This document shows, in pieces, positions 1 through 11,795 of a stretch of DNA of 64,000 nucleotides; the first letter of the stretch is position 1; each line of letters starts with the position of its first letter. This DNA is from Humulus lupulus (taxonomy: Eukaryota > Streptophyta > Magnoliopsida > Rosales > Cannabaceae): assembly GCF_963169125.1 (NCBI RefSeq), contig NC_084802.1, positions 13,640,896 through 13,704,895 on the forward strand. Reading direction: 5' to 3'. The position numbers and the translations under genes were made by a program. Under the pieces are notes generated by a model. It was not told where the DNA came from. It did not search any database and worked only from the letters and a program-made list of their open reading frames with translations.

Positions 1-1013
1 CCCGATCGGGGGTACCCATAGGAGAAGCTACCTTGGGTCATTTGGATCCAAGGTGATGATATATAAAAGAAGGCTCGGACCATTCTGGTTCAAGGAGAAG
101 AGTCCAAGGTCCGATCGGACCTTGGTTGAGCGAAGAGGCTCGAACCTTGTTGGCCCGAGGAGAAGGAGGATGTGTCCGATCGGACATGGTGTTTGTGGAG
201 TACCTTGGACCATTTAGGTCCAAGGAGAGGGGCATTGTGCCCGATCGCACAAGACGCCTGAAGGAGTGCTTTGGACTATTTTGGTCCGAGGAGATGATAG
301 GAAGAAGATGGCTCGGACCACCTTGGTCCGAGGAGCAAAGTGCAAGGTCCGAACGGACCTTGATTGAAGGAGTCAAATAGGGTGGTTTGAACCACCTTAA
401 GCCCAAGAAGACAACCATTTGGTCCAAGGAGAGCCATGCACATACCACCTTTGACCTACGTAAAGCTTGGAGAATAGTCAACATGCATGAGAAGCTACGT
501 CAAACTGTCCGAAACTACTTCAGTGAGAATTGGTCCAAGCATCCGGGAATCACTCAATCCTCACTTGAAATTAGGGATCAGTTATATTTTGAATGTTTAT
601 TTTGTAATATAAATATTCGGTAAATAATGGAATATCCCTATCAAAAGGGGATATCAGTTGAGAATCCCAGGTCTATAAATAGAGACTTGGGAGGATCGTA
701 AAGGGAATTTTGGCAAAATCAAGAGTGAACTTGTGTTCTAGAGAGAGAAAGTGTTTTCCCTAAGAGAACCCCTTTTGTATTCTGAAATATTTCATACTGA
801 AGAAACTCAGTTGACACGGTTCATCTGATCTTGAGTGTGATTACATAATAAAATCTCTAAGTGGATTAGGCTGTTACTGATCATCGGGGCTGAACCACTA
901 TAAAATCTCGTGTTATTTACTTTCATTAAAAACTGTCTGTTGTCGTTTATAATTCTCTTGAAGGTTTGTCGTAGTTGACGTTCTTACGTCGTTGGCTAGA
1001 TTTACAGTCAACA
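1..1013 (+). repeat. 3' part of a probable LTR (solo or truncated by window edge)
   Basis: The block ends in ...gtcaaca and has a TATA-like motif (tctataaatagagac, about 670-685) followed by a GA-rich leader, as in the U3/R part of a plant LTR. Positions 60-440 hold diverged 50-60 bp repeats built around the palindrome GGTCCGATCGGACC and the phrase TTGGTCCGAGGAG. No primer-binding site follows the end, so this is a 3' LTR or solo LTR rather than a 5' LTR. The left boundary lies outside the window. Short open frames inside it look incidental. Confidence 0.4.
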
Positions 1014-1149
1014 CCTCTCTACATATAAATTTATATATATATATTTATTTATTTATTTATTTTCACTCTTATAACAAAGTTTACATGATTAGTTTACATT
1101 ACACATGCCCCAAACAAAGTTTTCAATCTTGAACATCATCCTCCTGTTA

Positions 1150-1290
1150 CAAAAAATGAACGGAATTGGACGGAAGTCCTAATTTACATGACTGTGAATA
1201 GATCTGGGGGATTTTTTAACGGCCTAAAAAAATCGGGGGGCACGATAATGCACATGTAATAGTTCAGGGGGTAAAAATCCTAAATAGCCT
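1150..1290. mobile_element. Transposon terminal-like fragment
   Basis: This stretch has the style of a plant DNA-transposon end: a run of phrases such as gggggattttttaacggcc and cagggggtaaaaatcc ending near aaatagcc. I see no partner end or target-site duplication, so the class is unassigned. The bases between 1014 and 1150 are simple AT-rich sequence. Confidence 0.2.
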
Positions 1291-1344
1291 TTGTTTATAT
1301 ATTTTCGTGCAGCTCAAGAATTGAAAAACAGGAAACTGAACCCT

Positions 1345-2097
1345 TAATGTCATTAATTGTTGTTTCCTTTTTGAGCTTGTTTTTTATCCGACACAGGTCT
1401 GAGCTGTCCTCACCAAAATCGTATCTATTGGGTCAGCATCTTCTAAAAAAGGTAACTCTTCATCAATCAAGAATATCTTCAATTATTCTTGCCTTTATTA
1501 GGAGATTATTTCTCAGCCTTTATGAGCACGAAAAATGACTCTATAAATAGGGCTCTAAAGGCAGTGAGAAATGTGAACTCTTAGATGCATAATTTGTGAG
1601 TATATTGTAATATTTGAGAGAGTTCCTTATTTGTATTAAAGATCATAGTATTCACGTGATCTTGTAGAAATATGAGTGTTTAGTTTTTGTGGTGAGTCTA
1701 TACCATGTTCATGAGTGAATACACATTGTAATTTGAACACAACTTTTATAGTCTTCGAGAGAAGATTTTTACAAGCCTTGCGTCGGTAGGATGCAAGCAC
1801 TCGCTGGTCATTGAAGGGAGTTCAAGTGGTTGAGCGTTTCAATCAAGATCAGATTAGTGGAGAGAAGTACAACAAAGTTGCGGCAAATCTCAAGAAGGGG
1901 TCTTGTTTTGTTTAAGTCAATATTTTGTACTTGTGATTCTTTATTAATTGATTTTATTCTCTCGGCGTGGCCCCAATAAGTAGGTTATCCGAAATGGTTT
2001 CTGAACCTTATAAAAATTCGTTGTGTTCTTTATTGTTTTGCATTGTCTTTTTATTGTGTTCAGTTTCTGTCGTGACAAGTTCGGATTATGTCCCAAC
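1345..2097 (+). repeat. Probable Ty1/copia-type LTR remnant (3' part)
   Basis: A TATA-like motif (ctctataaatagggctc, about 1540) is followed by a leader with the copia-like phrase ggtcattgaagggagttcaag and by the end ...gtcccaaca at 2097. No PBS follows, so it is a solo or 3' LTR. The 5' boundary is not clear; the start given is approximate. Confidence 0.4.
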
Positions 2098-2184
2098 ATA
2101 ACTGAAATCTGTTTAAACAATTAATTACCATTTCGCACTTTAATTAATTCACATGGTTTAATTAATTTGGTAATTACTAAAAAC

Positions 2185-2360
2185 GAAATTTCATAACCCA
2201 AACTCGAAGCTTGTGAAATTGGCCACCCGAATGAGACCCAAACCTATGGTCGGGTTTAACCCGATCAGACTCGAACACACGGGTTTCATCTTTTTCTCGG
2301 GTTTTTCGGGTGCGGGTCAGGCGGGTCTTGCAGATTTTCGGGTCCAGATGTGCACCCCTA
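2185..2360. mobile_element. Truncated hAT-like element (one end)
   Basis: Dense runs of cccgaaccc/cgggtttttcgggt end in gatgtgcacccct-a, the reverse complement of a TAGGGGTGCACATC-type hAT terminus. The matching opposite end and an 8-bp TSD are not found, so the element is truncated on its left. Confidence 0.4.
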
Positions 2361-2543
2361 ATATATATATATATGGATTTCAAAGTTCAAACACATACAT
2401 ATTGATTTCAAGTTGAGGGTGGAAACAAAGATAAATTTATATTATTCAAATTTTAACACATACATTTTATTAAATATCAAATACATATACATATTGATTT
2501 TAAAGTTGGAACAAAGATACACATATACATATATTTTTTTAAA

Positions 2544-2800
2544 CACTACTACAAAAAACCCTTTACGGTTCACTTTTTTAGGACACACACCTAAATGTAA
2601 GCCCTATAAAAGGTCTTTAAAGTTTTTAGGATACTCATTGAGAGTCCTTAAAAATCACATTTTAGAATGCGCAATGAGGGCCCTAATAAAATATGTGGTG
2701 GGTCATAAAAAAAACCCAAGGAAAGAATTTGGGAGTGGATAGGGTGTCCTAAAAGAGTATTAAGGGCGCTCAAAGCATGCCCTTAAAAATGTTAAGTAAA
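2544..2800 (+). mobile_element. CACTA-type terminus with subterminal repeats
   Basis: The start cactactacaaaaaaccc is the terminus of a CACTA element. The following 50 bases (tttttaggaca...acacctaaatgtaagcc) match the inverted right end of the complete CACTA element at 59691-60517. Subterminal phrases such as ccttaaaaat and gtcctaaaag follow. The other end was not found, so the right limit is the last recognisable subterminal repeat. Confidence 0.5.
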
Positions 2801-3087
2801 ATGGGAAAAAAACTATATAGTTTTTACGAATTGGGGGAGGGTCATTTTTACTCGGCACACAAATTAAAGAAGAAGAAAAAGAATTGGGGCTTAGGGTTCA
2901 TTCAGCACACGAATTGTGGTTGAGTTCTCATCTGCGCCTGGGGTTCTCAATGTCAACGGCAGCTGCAGAGGGACATGAACTCGACATCAGCGACAACTGC
3001 ATACAGAGGTGAAGGTGACGACGCCACTTGCTGCAGACGAAGGAGAATGCGAATGCGCCTATTGTAGATGAAGGAGAAGGCAATGAC

Positions 3088-3215
3088 ACTACCTGTTTCT
3101 AGGGTTTCTGGTGAAGGCGCCACCTGTTCCTGGGGTTCTCGACGAAGGCACCACCTGTTCCTGGGGTTCTCGATGACGACGCCACCTGTTCCCATGGTTC
3201 TCAGGGACGACGTTA
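3088..3215. repeat. About 34-bp tandem repeat, 3-4 copies
   Basis: Units of the form ggttctcgacgaaggc followed by gccacctgttcctgg repeat three to four times with a few changes. The segment is much richer in GC than its flanks and may be internal material of the CACTA-like element that starts at 2544. The open frame across it on - (2953-3270) is low-complexity and I do not call it a gene. Confidence 0.5.
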
Positions 3216-3402
3216 GGGCAACAGTACTGTAGTAGAAGTGGTAACATGTATCTTCTCTTAATTTCTTCATTTTTTATTTATAAATAATGGTTTCTATTTA
3301 TTAAATATTTGAATGTTCTCTTTAAAATATATTTATTTATGAAAAAAGTAATTTGTATAAATGAATATTTGTAAAAAAATTATATTCACTTTTCTTTCCA
3401 AG

Positions 3403-3924
3403 TACGGCTGAGCATCGGTCGGTTTGGGCGGTTTTTTTCTATTCTAAAATCTAGATTTCGGTTTTTGGTTCGGATTGGTGTGATCCAAAAACCGACCGAC
3501 CTATTTACAACACCAAAAAAAACCGACCGATTTAGACCGCGGTTCGGTCGGTTAAAACCGCCCAAAATGAACTTGATTTTTTTTATTTTTTAAATAATTT
3601 TTAAGGAAATTTAAGTTTAAAAAAATGTAGATTATTGGAATCCATTTTTTTAGCTTTTTTTTTAATATGAAATTGATTCATTTAATTTGTTAACTTAAAG
3701 ATTTTAACTTTATGATTTGAAAATCTAAACACAACCTAACCATATTCGGTCGGTTTCGGTTTTTACGGTTGGTTTGCGACCAACTTATAAACTGACCGAT
3801 TTAATGTCGGTTTTCGCCAAGGCGGTTTCAACGATTTTCAGTTCTGTCGGTTTCGGTTTTTTCGGTGTTCGGGTAATCGGTTTGAGCGGTTTATTCGGTT
3901 TTTTGGATTTTTTGCACAACCCTA
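3403..3924. mobile_element. Complete non-autonomous hAT element, 522 bp
   Basis: Termini TACGGCTGAGCA (left) and TGCACAACCCTA (right) form imperfect inverted repeats. They are flanked by a perfect 8-bp target-site duplication, tttccaag, at 3395-3402 and 3925-3932. The interior has no coding capacity but carries many subterminal copies of CGGTCGGTTT and its complement, as expected for transposase-binding repeats. It shares terminus type and architecture with the element at 62453-62979. Confidence 0.85.
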
Positions 3925-4079
3925 TTTCCAAGTGTGGAGAAAAAATTTCGACCCACTTTTCTCTCCCATCTTCTTTTCTAACCAACCAAACATATAAATT
4001 TTCTTCTTCCATACTTTTTCTCTCCAAACTTTTATTTCTTTTCATTTTTCTCTACTACCAAATATAGGGTAAAATGGAA

Positions 4080-4320
4080 TATCAATTTCTTTACTTTGAT
4101 CAAATGTGATTCCATGAAAGAAAAAAAAATTCATTGGTAAAAAAAATAAGCCAAACATAATAATAGCATTCCATTCTATTAATTTGGTAGAAATTAATTT
4201 TTAAGTAAAAAATAAACCAAATATATAATAGAATCCTTTGTTCTATTCTTGGTAAAAAAAAAAAAATTCCTCGGTAAAAAAAATAAGCCAAACAGTGACG
4301 TTTCCCTCCCTCCCAACCAA
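4080..4320. repeat. Locally duplicated MITE-like sequence
   Basis: The phrase ttggtaaaaaaaataagcc, preceded by poly-A and followed by aaac, occurs twice (about 4133-4156 and 4270-4293) in a stretch with several ggtagaaatt/accaaat inverted pieces. It looks like a degraded MITE or nested pair. No TSD was identified. Confidence 0.25.
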
Positions 4321-4449
4321 ACAAATTCTGTACTAGTTTATTTTCTTTTCATAATAATATTTTAGGAAAGGTTATTTTAGTAAATGCATTGTTAGAATTG
4401 CATAAATAAATAAATAATAATTCAAAAACAAAATAAATTAAAACAAAAA

Positions 4450-5048
4450 AGAGAAGGTCAGTTTGTAGTTTGTACCGCCTCTAACTCCAACTCCCTCCTC
4501 ACGCTCGGCGGCGATCTCTCTCAGTCACGACAACTCCACTCCACCGTCGACTCCATCACGACCGCACCGGTACCGGCACCGGCACCACAACTCCACTCCA
4601 CCGTCGTCTCCACCACGGCGGCACCACCAGCCACCATCACAAACTCCATCAGCTCACACCTCAAACACTGCACCAGCTCTTCATTTATTAAGGTTTTTTT
4701 TTTCTCAACTCAGATGGTATTTTAACTTTTCGGCATACACGTTATGATACCAAGTTTTTTTCTGCATTTAAACTCAAAAGGTATATTGATTCTATTTTTT
4801 TTTCCGGCATAAGATTGTACCAAGTTTTGGGCATTTGATTTCTATGGAATCTATTTTAATTTTGTGATATTTTTTCTGTTATTGATTTTTTTTTTAATCA
4901 GATTCAAAACAAACAAAGTTTGGAACTGTCAAAGGAAAGCTGTGCAGCTGTTATTTTGCTAAATTGAGGTATTTTCTTCACTCTTATATGATTTGATTAC
5001 TTTGTGTATATGCTGATTATATGTTGTTATATGCTGATAAAGTTCACA
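4450..5048 (+). other. Probable promoter-proximal and 5' UTR region of the AATF-like gene
   Basis: Just upstream of the first exon the base composition turns C-rich (ccgcctctaactcc, repeated ctccactccaccgtcg and caccggtaccggcacc), typical of a plant 5' UTR. Possible 5' UTR introns are suggested by aag|gtttttt near 4690, a pyrimidine-rich run ending in atcag near 4901, gag|gtatt near 4970 and aag just before the ATG. Transcript data would be needed to fix them. Confidence 0.4.
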
Positions 5049-8000
5049 ATGGGATTCCCTCGGAAGCGTTCAAAAAAGTCTCAGGACAGTGATGATGAAT
5101 TTGATAATGATGAACTAAGTGTAAGTCTAATTTTTGGATTTGTAACTTTATATTTGGTTGTTAGTTAATTTGTTCATAGAAAAATTAAAGTAATAATAAT
5201 GTAGGTAGAAGAGAAAGAAGAAGATGATGATGATGAGTTTGAGGATGAGGGTGATAGTGCTGACGACGATGATGAAGAGGACGAAGAGGAAGAGGTAGAA
5301 GAACATCAAAATAGTAATAAGCAAAACACCGATGCTGAGATGGAAGAGCTTGAGAAAGAGTATATGGATCTTCGCGACCAGGAGCAGTAAGACTTGTATT
5401 TTCATGCTCCTTTGTATGACATGCTTAGTAGCAAGAAACATAAACTCATTAGTCCTTTCTATGTGTTTGTTGATGTAAACAATTATTACTCAGTGTCTCA
5501 GTCGGATTTTTTTTGTTTTTCATTCACATTAGAAATATCTTACAGAATTTGAAACGTCACAAGGATGAAGATATTCTTAAAGGACAAGCAGTGAAGAATC
5601 AAAAGGTGTGGTCTTGTTTTCTGCAAGTTTACACTGATGCCCTTACTGAATTATTTATATATATATTTATATATATTGGGGTCTGGTTTGTAAATTCTTA
5701 CAAATTACTTTTGTTGCTAGTATTATCATTTCAAAAGTTTCGGTCAGAGTAGATGATGACAGGGTTTTTAAGCACTCACACGGTTTTTAGCATTTTTTAT
5801 TATTTTATTTATATACGTTTGCATATTAATAAACTTATTACTCTTTTATTTCTTGTCTTTTTTGTTTTTGAAAAGGCTCTTTGGGATAAAACTCTTGAGC
5901 TCAGATTTTTGCTTCAGAAAGCTTTCTCAAGTTCAAATAGATTACCACAGGTATGTTGTAATTGTTAAAATTCATTAATTTGGATACTAGTTACTTAAAC
6001 ATATTCAGATGGTCAATCATGTGATTTCGTTTGCAGGATCCACTAAGGTCTTCATTTTGTGATTCAGACGAGAGTGTCAATGCAGTGTATTCTGACCTAA
6101 TTACATCCTCAAAGAAAACTTTAGATTCTCTGATGGAACTACAAGAGGTACTAAAATCCTTCTGTGTTTCTTGTCTGTTATGCTTTAATTAATGTGAAAA
6201 TGGATATGCGCATACTTGGTTTTGTTAATATTGTCACATCTTTGCTGACTTCACTTTCCTTTGTTATTTCAGGTTTTACTTAAAAAAAATCCATCTATTC
6301 TTCAAGCCACGGATGGTACATATGATCTGTATATGGATTTTTTGTTGTTGTGCTGATTGCTGATTAAACATCACATATTAATAGAATGGGCCTTATGTTT
6401 GAAAACTCTTGTCATGCTTGCTACTTCTATTTCTTGTATTTTAAATGTAATGTTTTGGACGGTCAGAAAATTTCAAATTTTCAAATACACAATTATAGAC
6501 CAGAAGAATAAATTACATGTATACATATGTTCTGCAATATTCTTTTTCAACATCGTCTGCACTCTTTGATGAGCTCCTTCTGCCATTGTTGTTTTTTACA
6601 AGGCAGATTGTAAATGATTGATACTTGTTGTCATTATTTGTTCTTTTTGTACACTCTGTCTCCAACTCTATGATGGACTATGTTACTGTGTATATAACTT
6701 TCACTCTGCATATCTGTTTAGTTTCCTTATAAAAATGAGTTGGATGTTGACATAGCTTCCTATTTTAAGGTAAACCTGGACAAGTATCTAATAATTTGCA
6801 ATCTTTAAAGTGCTCTACCGCAAACGATGATGAAGTTTGGTCTCGATTATCTCAATTGCATGCAAGGTATTGAATCAAATATGGGATGTTCTTTTGCTAT
6901 GTTTAATTAATATAATATAATGTTATGTGGACCTAAAGATGGTAAGTTTTAGATGGCTTTTCAATCTAACACAATTTTTTTTGCTGATGAATAAAAAAGA
7001 CAATGTCATTTAAAGAAACTGATACGAAAAGATTATCCATTTAAGAAGCATTAATGCCTTAATGCTTTTTGCTTTTTCCATGTTCTATGTGGATGACAAC
7101 ATTATGTATCACCTCTTTATATTTATGCATTATTATAATAGCATTTTTATCATGAATAAATGCGTTAAGCTAACTTGACTATCCTTTGCAAACTTCTATT
7201 AATTACTAATTTAGTTTTTTGGTATTAATATTAGTATCTAATATCTGATATTAGATTTATACAGAATTTCAGATCAATGTTCTAGTTTTACATAAAAGCC
7301 TTGGTGGTATGTAGGTTTGATCACCGTTTTTGTTTTTTTCACTAGAAAGGATAAGGAATACTAAAATGCAATTTTGTACAATCATGTTAAATGCAGAAGC
7401 GCAAAGAATGAAATAATATTTCTGGTTAAGCCATTAAACCCTCCTGCTCATGCACAGACAACAAGATAGGGAATGCATAAAATGCAATTCTGTACAATCA
7501 TGTCAAGATAGGGAATACATAAAAGGCATTTCATGCTTAAACGGTTAAACACCCTTGTTCATGCTCTGACAGCTTCAGTCACGTGCTTGCACTTTGACCT
7601 ACCTGATTAATGTTTTATCCTTGGGTGTGTTAGCAGTCATAGATGCTGCATTTTAGAATTATAACTCATGCCTAGTTTGACTTGAGAGCTTTCATATTTG
7701 TATTCTGTAGTATAGCTGCTTTCAGAGACAAGTCAGTAGATAAGTGGCAAAGGAAGACTCAGGTGACAACTGGTGCTGCCGCTATTAAAGGCAAACTACA
7801 AGCTTTTAATCAGGTATAGCTGTGTGAATTAGATTATAGTCAGGCTACCCTGCCAGAATTACAAGAAGATTCATTTTTCATTTAACTATTTGCAGAATAT
7901 TAGTGAACAAGTTGCTGCTTACATGAGAGATCCAAGTAGGATGATCAATCAGATGCAGCAAAGAAAATCAATAGTTGCCATATTTGGGACTGTAAGTTAT

Positions 8001-9657
8001 AATCTTTTTTTAACTTTAATTTAGATTAATGATTGGATGGCTAATTAGTCCCCACCAGACAGGTTCACCACCAGTTACACTACTTATGACCTGGACTCTA
8101 TTGTAATTTATAATTTTCTTAATTTGTATTTTTGCTTATGCATGTCAATTTTTTTTTGAAAAAAGCTTATGCATGTCAAATGAATGGCAGGTTCCTGGAG
8201 GGGAAGCTAATCTAAAGGGAGAGGTAATTTTTACATCTGGTGCATACCTGAGTTCATTTTGCTATAATAAGTGGAAACTTTTTTCTGAAAGTGAAAGTTT
8301 ATATGTCTAATACAGGCTATTGAAACATTAACATAAATTGCACTTTGTATTTCAATATGATATTTCTAAATGGCCCACAAAATTAATTATACACTTCATT
8401 TAATAACTTGACGTGTATTAAGTATGACTTTTACTCTGGTAGGAGGCACAGACCGATGGTGATCCGGAGCTTTTAGATGATTCTGAGTTTTACCAGCATT
8501 TACTGAAGGAGTTTTTTGAAACGATTGACCCAACATCTAATGGTAAAATCTTATGCATTTTGTACCTTTTTATAGACTTAATCTTTAATCACTTTTGTTT
8601 TGTTTTTTGGGGTAGAATCTGTTAACTTTTATGTATCAGTATATCTGGTATTACTAAATTGTGCAAAGTTGTATTGTCTTTACATGCATATGCTTTGACA
8701 TATGAGTGATGCTTGTTGATCCTGGTTTATATGCTGCTTTGTATATGAAGTGTGAAAATGCTTGGTTGTTGAGCCATTGACCTTTTCTCTGGCAGAATTT
8801 GATTAATTGGGCTATTTTTGTTTCATTTCATGTGTTATTTTATGAGTTCACTATTATATTTTTTTTTGGAAGTGAGGCTGACTTTTAGGCCATGTTGGTA
8901 GGAGTGGGAGAAGATTAGGAATGAAATGTATATATGCCTAGGAAGGAAATGTATAAAGAGATTATTTTTTTTATAATTATAATTTGCTTATTTGACAAGA
9001 TACCCACGACCATGAGGGTTAGGTACTGTGATTAGACTCATGTTTTAATGAGGTTTAGGGTTTGATTCTTTATACAGATCTACCCATCATTTTTCTAGAA
9101 TTGCTTGCTTGTCAAAGATCGTTGGGCTAACTGTGATGACAATCAAGAGAGGGAGTACTCTACCACCCGAGTGAATGTTTTCTTCTTAAAATATCTTCTA
9201 ATCGAAAGTGGATAATAATTGAGAATTTGAAATCCACCCCTCTGACTCTGAGAAGCATTTCCATATTATTTCACACTGTGTAGAGTTGAGATACTAAATA
9301 TTTCATGAACTTAATTTGTCAAATTTCAACTGTCCACAGAGACGGCCTTTTACGCTCTGAAAAGGTTGCAAACCAAGAAAAGGAAGATTGTTGATAGACG
9401 TGCTTCGAAGGGTCGCAAGATAAGGTAGGAATTAATTCATTGTTTGTTTCAACACTCGAGGTGCATTCATTTCATTGGAAATTAGAATAATGGAAGAATT
9501 GATCACAATTAACCTGTTCACTAACTTGTACCCTTTTGCCAGATATGATGTTCAAGAAAAGCTTGTGAATTTCATGGCTCCTGTGCCCATGAATATTCCT
9601 CCTGATGCTCAACAAGTGTTCAAGGATTTGTTTGGTTTGAGCTCTGGAAGTCATTAA
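5049..9657 (+). CDS. AATF: AATF/Che-1/Bfr2-like ribosome-biogenesis protein (13 exons)
   Basis: Exons: 5049-5120, 5205-5386, 5533-5605, 5876-5950, 6037-6147, 6273-6315, 6785-6866, 7711-7813, 7896-7991, 8191-8223, 8443-8542, 9340-9424, 9543-9657. All junctions are GT-AG and in phase, giving 389 residues, near the size of plant homologues. Residues 12-75 are strongly acidic (D/E runs), with a basic start (MGFPRKRSKK). Residues 85-250 hold the AATF/Che-1 core, including LKRHKDEDILKGQAVKNQK and ALWDKTLELRFLLQK. Residues 290-380 form the C-terminal TRAUB domain (DPELLDDSEFYQHLLKEF; ASKGRKIRYDVQEKLVNFMA). In yeast and animals this family acts in the nucleolus in early 40S pre-rRNA processing, in animals in a complex with NGDN and NOL10; the same role here is inferred. 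The exon 6/7 junction (D-V-SNNLQ) is the least certain, chosen because it is the only GT-AG pair found that keeps the frame open. Confidence 0.9.
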
Positions 9658-9668
9658 AGCCACGATGG

Positions 9669-10948
9669 TTTAGCCAGCTGTAGAGTCCTGAAATCAAAAC
9701 AGGCTCTGAAATTTTGTAATATTAGTTTTACTTGTTTTTTAATTAATTATTTTGATGGTGTTTCTTAATTTGATGTCTCACATGATAATTCCTGATGATA
9801 ATTATTTGTGTGGCATTTTTAAGTGGAAAATTTGCTTAAAAAATGTCGTGAGTACTCTCTTTATTGATATAAGCATATTAGTGTTAAATTCTGATTTTTA
9901 GTTTTAGCACTTATGTCATTTTTAAGAGGATTAATATCACTTAAGGGTCCTTTATTCCCTTCATCTTTTCATCGAAGTATCACTATTTTTCTAAGAGAAC
10001 TCGCATTAGAATGGTTCAAATACATATTGAGTTAATATATAGCTAAAAAATGCTAAAACATAAGATGAGGTAAAATATATACACTATTCATCTAGTGCTC
10101 TAATAATTTGTTAAAATTAGTCAATAATCTTCCCCAATGAAAGGAAAAAAGAAGGCATTAAGAAACCCTCCTGGCCCAACCCTAGACACTTAAGATGACT
10201 TTGTTAAAATTAGTAAATAATCACTCAGGGTTCTTTATTCTCTTATGTTATGCAGTGTACATGGGGTTCTTGTTAAAATAACCTCTTTTTAATCTTCTTT
10301 TATTTTATGTTTTAGTAAATGACTTCTTTTGCTTAATGAACATGATTGAAGATGTACATTTTCCCTTTCATTTAAATAATAGAATAACAAAACTAAAATA
10401 CAAAAAAAAAAAAATCATAATTTCATCAACTCCCTCTTTTCATTGATTTGGTGGATTAATAGTAAAATATAATATTTGAAGGGCATAGAAATGATTCAGA
10501 ATGAAAGTAGTTTGGAATCCAAACAACTTTCTCTAGAAAAAAAACAGGTCTACTAATTCATGATGATAATTAAACTACATCTCATTCATTCTTAATAATT
10601 TTTAATTTTGAGTTATGGGTTCCCTCAAAAAACCATGGAACTGTCTCCTACAATGAGTTTCTTCGAATTCAACTACTTTCATTTCCCATGCTTTGTCTCT
10701 CCCATTCTCACATGCATGGGCCAATGAAAAAAACCACATAAACAATAGTGTAAACCTCCATACATTAAAGCTATTGTATAGAAAAGACAACATCCTAATA
10801 TGCCATGCCTTCAGAGAATATAGTTACAAAATTCATTAAAATCCAAGGTTGAAACACCAACACAAACAGAAAACATAAAACATCATCATCATCCTCCTCT
10901 GCGAAATCCCCATAACCTCCACCATCAACAACAAAATAGTAATAAAGG
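9669..10948. repeat. Segmental duplication copy A1 (3' flank of AATF-like gene)
   Basis: Starting 12 bases after the AATF-like stop codon, this sequence recurs with small changes and indels at 13532-14853 (for example agccagctgtagagtcctg, then aaacaggctctgaaatttt). It contains the 3' UTR of the AATF-like gene and, near 10600-10950, a diverged pair of blocks related on - to the repeat units at 21.6-31.7 kb. No protein gene is convincing. The 63-codon frame on - at 10602-10793 is discussed under rejected items. Confidence 0.85.
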
Positions 10949-11240
10949 AGTAATGATCAGTATATTCATTATTATTATCAGAAAAAAAAAATTCACAATG
11001 TGGGATACTGAATAAAATTATTTAGCCATTTAAAGAAAAAGCAGTCGATTATGTTTAATAAAGACAATGCTATCCTTTAATAAAGACATGAATAAAAAAA
11101 ATTGCAAATTTAAACAAAAATTATGTTATTGCTCTAATAATAATAACATTCCTCTTCACATTACAAGACAATGAATATGCTATATACCTATATATATATA
11201 TTCCTAACGGCTAACAAGTAGTAAAATTAAACTCAACTCA
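10949..11240. other. AT-rich gap between duplication A1 and the MADS-box gene
   Basis: Low-complexity AT-rich sequence with TAA/TTA repeats. It would form the 3' UTR and downstream flank of the - strand MADS-box gene. Nothing else is visible. Confidence 0.4.
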
Positions 11241-11795
11241 TCAAGACCCTAAATCAGATAAAGATATACCAAATAAATGATGATGATCATCATCATCAAA
11301 AGAGCATGAAGAACTTCCAGACCTCAATAGTCTCTCAGTGATTTTGTCAACAAGCACCACAAACTTTTGCTTCAAACCCTCCAAATCTTCCACCGAAGTA
11401 GTCTCTTTACAATCCTCAAACTCTTTCTCAATGCACTCCTTGAGCCCTAAAACAATCTTACTCTCCTCATCAAGACTCTCCCTTTCCTGCACCTGTTTCA
11501 GGCTCAACTTGAGGCCTTCGATTCTCTGCGTCTGGTGTCTGTGTTCGTCGGTGACGAAACTGGTGTTGATTGTTGTTTGACTAAGATAATGGCCAAGAAC
11601 CTCATTCACCGAAGGGTGTCCGAAAGAGAAAGGATTACCAGTCGGAGACAAAACGACAATGGCGATTTGAGCTCCACACTTGGTGCACAACTCGCTCGCC
11701 TTCTGGAAAAGCCCTTTGCGCCTCTTTGAGAATGATACAAACACGTTGGAGCAGCATTGTCCTCGTCCTCCTTCTTCCAACGTTCTCTTACCCAT
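11241..11795 (-). CDS. Type I (M-alpha-like) MADS-box transcription factor, AGL62-like
   Basis: Single-exon ORF of 184 residues, the intronless form usual for type I MADS genes. The SRF-type MADS domain spans about residues 1-60: VSFSKRRKGLFQKASELC, then the GAQIAIVVLSP core and the FSFGHPSV motif, which is typical of the AGL61/AGL62 group. No K-domain follows; instead there is a short coiled region (residues 85-160) and an acidic, His-rich tail (DDDDHHH). The first 15 residues (GKRTLEEGGRGQCCSN) differ from the usual basic MGRKKIxIKKI start and lack several DNA-contacting lysines, so DNA binding may be altered or the gene decaying. Type I genes of this group usually act in the female gametophyte and endosperm; that role here is inferred. 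It sits between the two copies of segmental duplication A. Confidence 0.85.
   Translation of the reverse strand: MGKRTLEEGGRGQCCSNVFVSFSKRRKGLFQKASELCTKCGAQIAIVVLSPTGNPFSFGHPSVNEVLGHYLSQTTINTSFVTDEHRHQTQRIEGLKLSLKQVQERESLDEESKIVLGLKECIEKEFEDCKETTSVEDLEGLKQKFVVLVDKITERLLRSGSSSCSFDDDDHHHLFGISLSDLGS

Noticed and set aside
2953..3270. 105-codon frame on - across the GC-rich stretch
   Set aside because: It reads a 34-bp tandem repeat; no family resemblance and no splice or UTR context.
10602..10793. 63-codon frame on - with a hydrophobic start and Cys-containing tail, like a small secreted peptide
   Set aside because: It lies in the duplicated array-related sequence. The A2 copy breaks the same frame with indels, and other copies of the block show stops, so no coding conservation is visible.
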